This document shows, in pieces, positions 15,739 to 23,500 of a DNA stretch of 50,010 bases (within the stretch, counting starts at the first letter, position 1; each line of letters begins with the position of its first letter). The translations under genes were made by a program, and so were the position numbers. The notes beneath the pieces are model-generated. The model saw only the letters and a program-made list of their open reading frames with translations. It ran no database searches and had not been told where the DNA came from. The stretch spans positions 1 to 50,010 of the forward strand of contig JACRCV010000005.1 in NCBI GenBank assembly GCA_016218825.1, in the 5' to 3' direction. The DNA is from Deltaproteobacteria bacterium (GTDB lineage: Bacteria; Myxococcota; XYA12-FULL-58-9).

Positions 15739-18156
15739 CTACGCGTGGATCTTCTTGAGCTGCGGTCGAAGCGCCTCGAGACCGTCCGGGCTTCGGGGCA
15801 CCGTCTTCAGTGACGCGCACAGCGCGTCGAACGCCCCCGCGCCAGAGACGGCATCGACGGCGCTGCGAAGGACGTCGAGTCGCCCGTGGAGCGCGACCCG
15901 GAGCAACTGCTCGGTCACGGCGCGCTTGACCTGCTCGTCGGTGGCCGTGGGACTCGCCTGGTGTGCCGCGCGTTCGAGCGCCAGACCGAAGCAGTAGATC
16001 ACCTGGTCCGGGACAAGGCCGGGGCTGGACCCAGAGTACCCCCGGATGCCGTCGGCGACCGTCCTGTCTGTCGTCAACGAGCCGAGGCCGTTGGCGACCT
16101 CTTTGAGCAGCGCGCTCGCGATGTCGTCACCGAGCACCGCGGCGACCTTGTGGTCCCGGGCGGAGTGCAGCGCCAGCTCGACGTAGGGGGTCGGATCGCC
16201 GGTCTCGAGCACGCAGGCCCAGGGCGTGGTCCCGCCGAGCGCCAGGTGGCTGGCGCGGGTGTTGGCGGCGCCGCTGCTGACGATCTCGGCCCAGGCGAAG
16301 GTGGAATCGTGCTTCATGTCGACGCTGTGAGCGTCGCGCAGGGTCTGCATTACCGCGTCGAGCTTGTCGGCGGCGAGGTAGGGCTCGAGCACCTGCTGCA
16401 GGCCCTTGGTTGCCGCGTTGCGCACTTCGGCGAGGTAGCCTTTGGCGGCGCCCGGTGGCAGCGCCAAGCCATTCTGGAGCTCGGCGATCGCTTGCGCCCC
16501 TCGCCACGCCAGACTCCGCTCAAAGGTCCGTTGGGCGCTCCGTGAAGCGCCGGCGGCGAGCTGCTCGGGGAGGCGGTCATGGCGCGCGTAGATCCACCCC
16601 GCATGGTCGGCGGCGTGTGCGGCGAGGCTCGCGAACAGCTTGCCGTCATCGTAGATCAGAGCGCCGAGCGTCGCGAATGCTGGGGCGGGCAAGCCGTTCA
16701 TCCCCGCGTCGCCGAGCGTCTCGATGACGGCGGCAGCGAGCGCCGCGCGCTTGTCGTTCGGGACGAGGTCGCAGCCCGCAGCGAGAACCTCGGCAGCGGC
16801 CGCCGGGGTCGTCTTCAGCTTGTCAGCGACCGCAGTCACGAGCTTCTCCCACGTCGCCGCCTTCTTCAGATCGATGTCGGCAAGGACCCCGGGCAGGATC
16901 TTCTCCCGGGCCGCGGCCTTCTCGAACAGGCCGTCGACGATCCCCTCCAACGCGGACAACGACAGCCGGCCACGCTCTTCCTGAGCTAGGGCGTCCACGA
17001 TTTGGCGGTAGCCCGTCGCTCCTACCAGTTCTTCGATCTGGGTGCGCAGCCTCGCTGGATCCTGGAAGAATCCTTCCGCCACCGCGTCGTAGCCCACGGC
17101 GGCGGCGATGCTCAGCCACACCCGCCGTCCCGGCAGCGCGTAGTCGACGGCTGCCCAAGAGACCGGCGGCCGGCCTTTGACGCCCACCGCCGCGGCGTCG
17201 GCCAGTTGACGCTTGGCGCGCTCCGGGTCGAACTGCTCGTTGACCCACTCCGCCAAGTAGAAGGCGAGTCCCTGCGCCAGCGACGCCGCGCCGGGGTCGC
17301 CTCCCAGCGCCGCGACCAGCTGCGGGTGGGCGTACTCCCGTAGCCCGAGGGGCACCATGCCACCGTTGCCGAAGTGGGTGTGGGTGGCGGCGATCAGCAC
17401 CCGGCCGTTTCGTTCCAGGCGCGGCAGCTCGTAGGGCACTCGCGGATCTTGCTTGAGGAGCTTCGCCACCGCTTGCCCGAGCCACGAGTTGGTCTCGTTC
17501 GCATAGACCTCGGGGCTGACGAGCTGGACCCGGCCCTGGGTGCGGTCAAACACCGTCCCGGCGGGCAAGTACTGCGAGAACTGGGTTTCGATGAGCTGGT
17601 CGGCCCGTTTGCCGTCGATGACCGTCCGGCCGACGGTGTGCATGAGATCGGCGAGATCGACATCGAGCGCCTTGGCGAGCGCCCGCAGCCGGAGCGCCGC
17701 CATGTCCGCCTGTCGGGCCATCGTGCGACGGCCCAGCGCCGACGAGCCGCGGGTCAGCGAGTCGCGTTTTTGCACCAGCTCGACGTCCACCCGCAACCCG
17801 GCGATGTCCGGCGTTGACCGGGCGAGGTGCTGCAGGCGGTCGGCCTTGGGCGCGGTCGCGTGGCGCAGGGCGATCTTCCCGATCTTGGCGATCTCGGCCT
17901 CCGGCAGGCCCTTGGCGCGCAGCGCACCGTCGGGATCGTAACGGGTGATCAGCGCCCGGTGGCTGATCTCGAGGGCGAGAGAGCTGGCGTCGGAATCGGC
18001 GACGCCGAGCTTCTTCAGAGCGGCGCTGACCGCTTGCCAATCGGCGCTGAGCTCGCCGGTCTCGGCGCGCTCGGCCACGGTTGCCACGGCGCTGCGATAG
18101 CTCGGGTGCTGCTCAACGAGCTTGTTGATCGTGGACCCGGCGCCTCTGATTTCCAC
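15739..18156 (-). CDS. Large protein of unknown family (805 aa)
   Basis: I do not recognise this 805-aa protein. It has no signal peptide or membrane helix and is mostly alpha-helical and Ala-rich. Residues 1-110 contain helical pairs (YRSAVATVAERAETGEL, ISHRALITRYDPDGAL). The centre (about 245-310) is the most distinctive part: IAATHTHFGNGGMVPLG, then a helical AFYLAEWVNEQFDPERA. The C-terminal 350 residues look like helical repeats. The HTHF cluster could bind metal, but that is speculation. The GTG start at 18156 has AGGGAGG upstream. Base composition and codon use resemble the surroundings. The short partner gene at 15469 follows directly. Confidence 0.75.
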   Translation of the reverse strand: MEIRGAGSTINKLVEQHPSYRSAVATVAERAETGELSADWQAVSAALKKLGVADSDASSLALEISHRALITRYDPDGALRAKGLPEAEIAKIGKIALRHATAPKADRLQHLARSTPDIAGLRVDVELVQKRDSLTRGSSALGRRTMARQADMAALRLRALAKALDVDLADLMHTVGRTVIDGKRADQLIETQFSQYLPAGTVFDRTQGRVQLVSPEVYANETNSWLGQAVAKLLKQDPRVPYELPRLERNGRVLIAATHTHFGNGGMVPLGLREYAHPQLVAALGGDPGAASLAQGLAFYLAEWVNEQFDPERAKRQLADAAAVGVKGRPPVSWAAVDYALPGRRVWLSIAAAVGYDAVAEGFFQDPARLRTQIEELVGATGYRQIVDALAQEERGRLSLSALEGIVDGLFEKAAAREKILPGVLADIDLKKAATWEKLVTAVADKLKTTPAAAAEVLAAGCDLVPNDKRAALAAAVIETLGDAGMNGLPAPAFATLGALIYDDGKLFASLAAHAADHAGWIYARHDRLPEQLAAGASRSAQRTFERSLAWRGAQAIAELQNGLALPPGAAKGYLAEVRNAATKGLQQVLEPYLAADKLDAVMQTLRDAHSVDMKHDSTFAWAEIVSSGAANTRASHLALGGTTPWACVLETGDPTPYVELALHSARDHKVAAVLGDDIASALLKEVANGLGSLTTDRTVADGIRGYSGSSPGLVPDQVIYCFGLALERAAHQASPTATDEQVKRAVTEQLLRVALHGRLDVLRSAVDAVSGAGAFDALCASLKTVPRSPDGLEALRPQLKKIHA

Positions 18157-18251
18157 GGCGACCTCCCTATCCTATGACGACCGCGGTTCTTGTCTCAACC
18201 GCACGCGAAGATGGTAACAAGGTGACGGCGCGAGGGTCAAGGACCGAGGCC

Positions 18252-19490
18252 TCACGCTACCCGGTCGCTCGGCGTCGAGGTCCGGGTGAGCACCGCCAGG
18301 CCGATGCCGGCGGCGAGGCCGACCGCGGCGAAGCCGAACCACATCATCTGCGGCGCCTGCAGCGTGACCCGGAAGTAAGAGGCGATCGGGCCGCCGATCT
18401 GGCCGGAGATGAAGCTCCCCATCGCGATCGGTAGGAACGCGAAGCCCATGTACATGCCGGTTTGGCCTTTGGGCGCCATGTTGCCGAGGTAGTGGTAGAA
18501 GTGCGCCGAGTAGATCATCTCGCCGAGCGCGAAGATCATGACCCCGAGCCCGGCGAACAGCGCCAACGGATACACCCCCATGAAGGCGACGCCGGCGGCC
18601 GAGACCAGGATCGCGAGGAGGATGGCGCGAAACGGCGCCATGCCCCGCACCAGATAGCCGACGATCACTTGCAGGCAGATGACGGCGATCGACTCCAACG
18701 AGGGGATGAGGCCCAACAACGCCGGCGACACGTGGAGATCGTCGCGCAGATAGAGCGGCAGCACGTTCATGAACGCGAAGAACATGCTCCAAAAGCAAGC
18801 GACGAACAGGAACAACAGCATCAGGCGGGGGTTGGTGATCACCCGCAAGAAGTCACCGCCGAACTGGCCGAGGGTTCGCTTGTCGCCGGCCTCTGGGCCG
18901 GCCGGCTCGCGGTAGACGAGGAGCACCAAGAGCAGCGCGACGGCCGCCGCCGCCGCCGAGCTCACGAACACGCTCTCGACGCCGAAGCGGCCGCGCACCG
19001 CCGCCGACAGGTTGGGGCCGATCGAGCCGCCGACGTTGACCAGGGTGTAGTACACCGAGAAGCCCACGGCGCGCTGCGCGTCGCTGCAGCTCTTCTGCAC
19101 CGTGCCGGTGATGATCGGCTTGATGAGTGACGCGCCAACCGCGACCAGCAGCAGCGCCGCGAGGATGCCGCCGTAGCTCGTCGCTTGCCCGGTGGCGAGG
19201 TAGCCGACGCTGAGCAGCGCGTACGCCAGCAGGATGGCGCGGCGGTAGCCCAGCAGGTCGGCCAAGAAGCCGGAGAGGGCGGCGAGGCCGTAGGTCACCA
19301 TGCCGAAGTTGCCGCTGATGCGGATCGCGGTGGCGTCGGGGATGTGGCGGGCCTCGGTGAGGTAGACGACCAGCATCGGCGTCATGCCGTAGAACGCGAC
19401 GCGCTCGAAGAGCTCCGAGACGTTCGCGGCCCAGAAGGAGCGGTTGTAGTCCTTGAGGGAGACGAAGAAGCACGTCACGCGGCCGAGCAC
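18252..19490 (-). CDS. POT/PTR-type MFS peptide transporter
   Basis: This is a 412-aa integral membrane protein with about 12 helices. The start of helix 1 (NVSELFERVAFYGMTPMLVVYL) matches the F-E-R-x-x-Y-G-M hallmark of proton-coupled oligopeptide transporters. LSGFLADLLGYRR is the MFS motif between helices 2 and 3, and FSVYYTLVNVGGSIGP matches the POT signature region (F-x-x-Y-x-x-x-N-x-G). Proton-driven di/tripeptide uptake is the likely role. The GTG start has GGAGG six bases upstream. It is divergent from a secreted M49-like peptidase, which fits joint peptide degradation and uptake. Confidence 0.82.
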   Translation of the reverse strand: MLGRVTCFFVSLKDYNRSFWAANVSELFERVAFYGMTPMLVVYLTEARHIPDATAIRISGNFGMVTYGLAALSGFLADLLGYRRAILLAYALLSVGYLATGQATSYGGILAALLLVAVGASLIKPIITGTVQKSCSDAQRAVGFSVYYTLVNVGGSIGPNLSAAVRGRFGVESVFVSSAAAAAVALLLVLLVYREPAGPEAGDKRTLGQFGGDFLRVITNPRLMLLFLFVACFWSMFFAFMNVLPLYLRDDLHVSPALLGLIPSLESIAVICLQVIVGYLVRGMAPFRAILLAILVSAAGVAFMGVYPLALFAGLGVMIFALGEMIYSAHFYHYLGNMAPKGQTGMYMGFAFLPIAMGSFISGQIGGPIASYFRVTLQAPQMMWFGFAAVGLAAGIGLAVLTRTSTPSDRVA

Positions 19491-19518
19491 GAAGACCTCC
19501 GTGATGAAGCGATCTCCG

Positions 19519-19557
19519 CCCCCGCCCCACCCGGGGGCGGGGGACGGGGGGTGGGGG
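19519..19557 (+). promoter_or_regulatory. G-quadruplex/hairpin element between divergent genes
   Basis: A perfect 10-bp stem (19519-19528 with 19534-19543) contains CCCCCGCCCC and its complement around a five-base loop. Overlapping it, 19533-19557 holds four runs of at least five G separated by one or two bases, a textbook G-quadruplex motif on the plus strand. It lies 28 bases upstream of the peptide-transporter start and about 125 bases upstream of the peptidase start, so it could control one or both. Confidence 0.55.
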
Positions 19558-19682
19558 TCACGGAGCGCGGCCGCGGCGGCCGCGCGGGAATCAAATCAAG
19601 ACGAAGGCAATATAGCCGGCAACTCCGGGTAGGGGAAAGCGAGGCCTTGACCTCGGTCGCAAGGCTCTGAATAAAGGCCGAC

Positions 19683-21365
19683 ATGACACGCAATCTCACC
19701 TCTCTGGCTCTGGTGCTCTTCATGCCGATCGCTGCTCGTGCCGCCGACAACAAGGTGCCGACGCTCCCCGAGCTGAAGAAGCTCAACGCCGCGTTCGCGC
19801 CGGTGCCGCTCAACGTCGACCTCGCCGAGCTGCCGGGGAACGAGAGGCAGGCGCTGGCGAAGATCGTCGCGGCGGCGCGGGTGATGGACGGCATCTACCT
19901 GCGCCAGGTGTGGGCCGGCAACGAGGGCGTGTTGATGAGCCTGCTTTCCGACCCGACGCCGCTCGGCAAGGAGCGCTTGAAGGCGTTCCTGATCAACAAG
20001 GGGCCGTGGTGGCGGTTGGACGGCAACCGGCCGTTCTTGGCCAACGTGCCGCCGAAGCCGCCGGCCGGGACTTTCTACCCCGCGGACGCTACCAAGGCGG
20101 ACCTGGACACCTGGATCAAGGGTTTGGCGCCCGCCGACAAGGAGAAGGCGCTCGCGTTCTTCTACGTGATCCGCCGCAGCAGCGACAACAAGCTCAAGGG
20201 TGTGGGCTACAACCTCGAGTACCAGACCGAGCTGCAGGTCGCGGGCAGCTACCTGTTGGAGGCGGCGGCGCTCACCACCAACGAGACCCTGGCCAACTTC
20301 CTGCGCAAGCGCGCCGCGGCCTTTGCCTCCAACGACTACTACGAGAGCGACATGGCGTGGATGCAGCTCGACGCGGCGATCGAGCCGGTGCTCGGGCCCT
20401 ACGAGGTCTACGAGGACGAGTGGTTCAACGCCAAGGCGGCGTTCGAGGCCTTCGTCACCATCCGCGACGACGCCGAGACCGCCAAGCTCGCCAAGTTCTC
20501 GGCCGAGCTCCAGGGGCTGGAGAACACCTTGCCGATCGAGCCGGCGTACCGGAACCCCAAGATCGGGGCGCTGGCGCCGATCCGCGTCGTCAACTCGATC
20601 TTCTCGTCGGGCGAGGCCTACGCCGGCGTGCAGACCGCGGCCTTCAACCTGCCGAACGACGAGCGCATCGCCAAGGAGGTCGGCACCAAGCGGGTGATGT
20701 TGAAGAACGTCCAGGAGGCCAAGTTCGCCAAGGTGCTGCTGCCGATCAGCAAGGTGGCGCTGGCGCCGATCGATCAGAAGAACGTGGTGTTCGAGGCCTT
20801 CTTCACCCACATCTTGATGCACGAGCTGATGCACGGGCTCGGGCCGCACGACATCAAGAAGGACGGCAAGCCGACGACGGTGCGCGCCGAGCTTCAGGAC
20901 CTCTACAGCGCGGTCGAGGAGGCCAAGGCCGACATCACCGGGCTGTGGGCGATGCAGCAGCTCATCGACAAGGGGCTCATCGACAAGAAGCTGGAGAAGT
21001 CGATGTACGTCACGTTCCTGGCGTCGTCGTTTCGCTCGCTGCGCTTCGGGATCAACGAGGCGCACGGCAAAGGGGTCGCGCTGCAGCTCAACTACCTGCT
21101 CGACGAGGGCGCCTACAAAGTGGCGAAGAACGGCAGCTTCGCGGTGGACGCCAAGAAGGCGAAGGACGCGGTGGCGAAGCTCACTCAGGAGCTCTTGAGC
21201 CTGCAGGCCCTGGGCGATCGCAACAAGGCGAGCGACCTCTTCACCCGGCTCGCGGTGGTTCGGCCCGAGACCCAGAAGGTGCTCGACAAGCTCGTGAAGG
21301 TGCCGACCGACATCGCGCCGAGCTTCCCCACCGCCGACAAGCTCGGCGCCGAGGGGGAGAAGTAG
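19683..21365 (+). CDS. Secreted M49 (dipeptidyl-peptidase III-like) metallopeptidase
   Basis: This is a 560-aa exported zinc peptidase. The signal peptide is MTRNLTSLALVLFMPIAARA. The zinc site is HELMHGLGPH (His380, Glu381, His384) and the third ligand region is VEEAKADITGLW (Glu412-413 area), matching the E-E-x-R/K-A-D motif of family M49. The zinc motif is a five-residue HExxH here, whereas eukaryotic dipeptidyl peptidase III has the six-residue HExxGH. The length is shorter than the about 700 aa of human DPP III but normal for bacterial relatives. Likely role: release of dipeptides in the periplasm for the divergently encoded POT transporter. Confidence 0.85.
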   Translation: MTRNLTSLALVLFMPIAARAADNKVPTLPELKKLNAAFAPVPLNVDLAELPGNERQALAKIVAAARVMDGIYLRQVWAGNEGVLMSLLSDPTPLGKERLKAFLINKGPWWRLDGNRPFLANVPPKPPAGTFYPADATKADLDTWIKGLAPADKEKALAFFYVIRRSSDNKLKGVGYNLEYQTELQVAGSYLLEAAALTTNETLANFLRKRAAAFASNDYYESDMAWMQLDAAIEPVLGPYEVYEDEWFNAKAAFEAFVTIRDDAETAKLAKFSAELQGLENTLPIEPAYRNPKIGALAPIRVVNSIFSSGEAYAGVQTAAFNLPNDERIAKEVGTKRVMLKNVQEAKFAKVLLPISKVALAPIDQKNVVFEAFFTHILMHELMHGLGPHDIKKDGKPTTVRAELQDLYSAVEEAKADITGLWAMQQLIDKGLIDKKLEKSMYVTFLASSFRSLRFGINEAHGKGVALQLNYLLDEGAYKVAKNGSFAVDAKKAKDAVAKLTQELLSLQALGDRNKASDLFTRLAVVRPETQKVLDKLVKVPTDIAPSFPTADKLGAEGEK

Positions 21366-21564
21366 GCGCGACCGAGGCGGCCACTTCATATTCGTTCACG
21401 GGGTCATCACGATGGCTCTCGTAAATGGCCGTAGACGCGAAGGATCCGGCTTTGCCGGTCCCGAGCGTGGGGCTCACGGGGGACGCAGAGCCGCGCCACA
21501 ACGCCTTGTTCTCGCCGAGGATCTTCTCGCGGCGGGCGGTCCCCCGTGAACGGTAATGCGGCGC
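21366..21564. other. Convergent gap with nested inverted repeats
   Basis: These 199 bases separate the M49 and cheB stops. They contain CATATTCGTTCACGGGG (21387-21403), whose last 11 bases are inverted at 21542-21552. An 11-bp inverted pair, TCACGGGGGAC (21474-21484) and its complement (21539-21549), is also present. The minus strand between them reads RREKILGENKALWRG, reminiscent of the C-terminal end of amidohydrolases, so a decayed gene end is possible. No terminator with a U-tract is visible. Confidence 0.4.
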
Positions 21565-22614
21565 TCACCGGCGGGCCTGTCGCACCGCGAGGCTCAAGAG
21601 GACCGCCGGCAGCTCGCAGAGCGAGGTGACGCGCTCGGCCGCGCCGAGCTCGATCGCCGCCCTGGGCATCCCGAAGACGACCGAGCTCGCCTCGTCCTGG
21701 ACGAGGGTCGCGGCGCCGGCCCGGCGCATCGCCAACAGCCCCTGGGCGCCGTCCGCGCCCATGCCGGTGAGGAGCACGCCCACGGCGTTTGCCCCGGCGC
21801 TCTCGGCCGCGGATTGGAAGAGCACGTCCACCGAGGGTCGATGGCGGTTGACCGGTGGCTCGGTCGTGACGCTCACCCACAGTCCACCGGCACCGCGGCA
21901 AAGGCGAAGATGGTGGTCGCCGGGGGCGACGAGGGCGACGCCGCGCTGCACCTTGTCGCCGTGCTTGGCGACCCGCACGTCGAGCCGTGCGGCGCGCGCC
22001 AGCCGCTCGGCGAACGCGGCGGAGAACATCGCCGGCAGGTGCTGAGTGATGACCAGGGGCAACGCGTCGGCGGGCATCGCCCTGAGGACCTCCTCGAGGG
22101 CGACGGTGCCGCCGGTCGACGCACCGAGCGCGGCGACGACGTTGCCGTACGCGCCGCCTTCGGGGGCGCGCACCGCCGGCCGGGCTCTGGACGGCGCGAC
22201 CTTGGCCTTGCCGACGTTCTTGATGACTCCCGCCAACAGCGCGGGGAGGGCGCCGGCGGCGGCCGCCGCGAGGGGTTTGCACACCACCTCGACGGCGCCG
22301 GCGGCCATGGCGTCCAGGGCCTTCGCGCTGCCCTTGGGGGTAAAGGACGACAGCACGATCACCGGCAAGGGGTGGTGCCGCATCAGACGGCGCAAGAACG
22401 TCAGGCCGTCGAGCCGCGGCAGCTCCAGGTCCAAGGTGACGACGTCAGGGGCGCGGCGGACGATGAGGTCGCGGGCCACGAACGCATCGGGGGCGGTGCC
22501 GATGATCTCGATGCCGGGCTCGGCGCTAAGACCTCGGGCCAAGGCGCGGCGCACCAACGCCGAGTCGTCGACCACGAGGACCCGCACCGGCCGGCCGCGG
22601 TCGCGATCCGCCAT
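21565..22614 (-). CDS. cheB: Chemotaxis methylesterase/glutaminase CheB
   Basis: This is a 349-aa protein. The N-terminal receiver (about 10-125) has VVDDS, phospho-acceptor Asp in TLDLELPRLDG and Lys in VCKP. The C-terminal methylesterase (about 165-345) has the catalytic Ser in ALGASTGG, His in ITQHLPAMF and Asp in LLTGMGADGAQGL. It removes methyl groups from receptor Glu residues, or deamidates Gln, when phosphorylated by CheA. The ATG at 22614 follows the cheR stop by one base. It is the last gene of the cheAW-mcp-cheRB cluster. Confidence 0.95.
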   Translation of the reverse strand: MADRDRGRPVRVLVVDDSALVRRALARGLSAEPGIEIIGTAPDAFVARDLIVRRAPDVVTLDLELPRLDGLTFLRRLMRHHPLPVIVLSSFTPKGSAKALDAMAAGAVEVVCKPLAAAAAGALPALLAGVIKNVGKAKVAPSRARPAVRAPEGGAYGNVVAALGASTGGTVALEEVLRAMPADALPLVITQHLPAMFSAAFAERLARAARLDVRVAKHGDKVQRGVALVAPGDHHLRLCRGAGGLWVSVTTEPPVNRHRPSVDVLFQSAAESAGANAVGVLLTGMGADGAQGLLAMRRAGAATLVQDEASSVVFGMPRAAIELGAAERVTSLCELPAVLLSLAVRQARR

Positions 22615-22615
22615 C

Positions 22616-23485
22616 CTAGTGTCCCGTCGCGCGCCGCTCTTTGCCCTCGGCGAGGGCGGCCCGCAGCAACGGATCGCCCGGCCGCATGCGCACCGAGGGA
22701 CCGACCAGCTCGAGCTCGGTGCTCGGGTCGGCGAGGGTCTCACTGTGCGCGAGGAACAACCGGCCGCCGGGGCGCAACAGTCTGGCGAGCTCGGCGCCGA
22801 GCTCGGCGCGGACCTCGGCGGTGAGGTAGATCATGACGTTGCGGCAGAAGATGGCGTCGTGGCCGCCGCGCAACCGGAAGGGCGGACCCGCGAGGTTGAG
22901 GCGGCCGAAGGCGACGTGGCGCCGCAAGCGGGGGCTGATGGCGAAGGTCGCGCCAGCGTCGCGGCCGCGGCGCTGCAGGCGCAAGAACTGCCGGCGCAGC
23001 GTCGGGTGGATCGAGCCCAGGCGCTCGGCGGCATAGACCGCCCGCCCCGCCTCGGCCAGCGCCGGTGCGGAGATGTCGGTGCCGAGCACCCGCCAGTCGC
23101 CGTCCTCCCCGAGCGTCGTCGCCAGGGTCATGGCGATCGAGTAGGCCTCCTCGCCGCTCGCCACCGCCGCCGACCAGACGCGCACCGGCGTACGCCGCCG
23201 CGCCCACACCGCCGCGGCGCGGGCGAGGATGTCGAAGTGCTCCGGCTCACGGAAGAACCCGGTAAAGCTCGTGGTGATGACGCCCAGGAACGCCGCCAGC
23301 TCCTCGCCGCTGCCGTCCGCCTCCAGGCGCTCGAGGTAGGCCGCGGCGCTCTTCAGCCCCAGGGCCCGAACGCGCTTGCCGACCCGCGCCGCGACCATTG
23401 CCTCCTTGCCCCGCTGCAGGTTGAGGCCGGCGTGATCGTTCGCCAGGGCGCAGAAGCGCCGAAAGAGCTCAGGGGTCATCGGCAC
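22616..23485 (-). CDS. cheR: Chemotaxis receptor methyltransferase CheR
   Basis: This is a 289-aa SAM-dependent methyltransferase that methylates receptor Glu residues. An N-terminal helical domain (about 1-75) carries TTSFTGFFREPEHF. The catalytic domain has VWSAAVASGEEAYS for SAM binding, LGTDIS and DAIFCRNVMIYL. There is no C-terminal TPR extension. The start is the GTG at 23485; an ATG two codons later is equally possible. It lies 15 bases after the receptor-gene stop. Confidence 0.94.
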   Translation of the reverse strand: MPMTPELFRRFCALANDHAGLNLQRGKEAMVAARVGKRVRALGLKSAAAYLERLEADGSGEELAAFLGVITTSFTGFFREPEHFDILARAAAVWARRRTPVRVWSAAVASGEEAYSIAMTLATTLGEDGDWRVLGTDISAPALAEAGRAVYAAERLGSIHPTLRRQFLRLQRRGRDAGATFAISPRLRRHVAFGRLNLAGPPFRLRGGHDAIFCRNVMIYLTAEVRAELGAELARLLRPGGRLFLAHSETLADPSTELELVGPSVRMRPGDPLLRAALAEGKERRATGH

Positions 23486-23500
23486 GCACCCGGTTACGAC

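Noticed and set aside
21407-21501. Amidohydrolase-like end on the minus strand
   Set aside because: Only about 15 residues look similar and there is no upstream domain. It is kept as a remark on the intergenic region, not as a gene.
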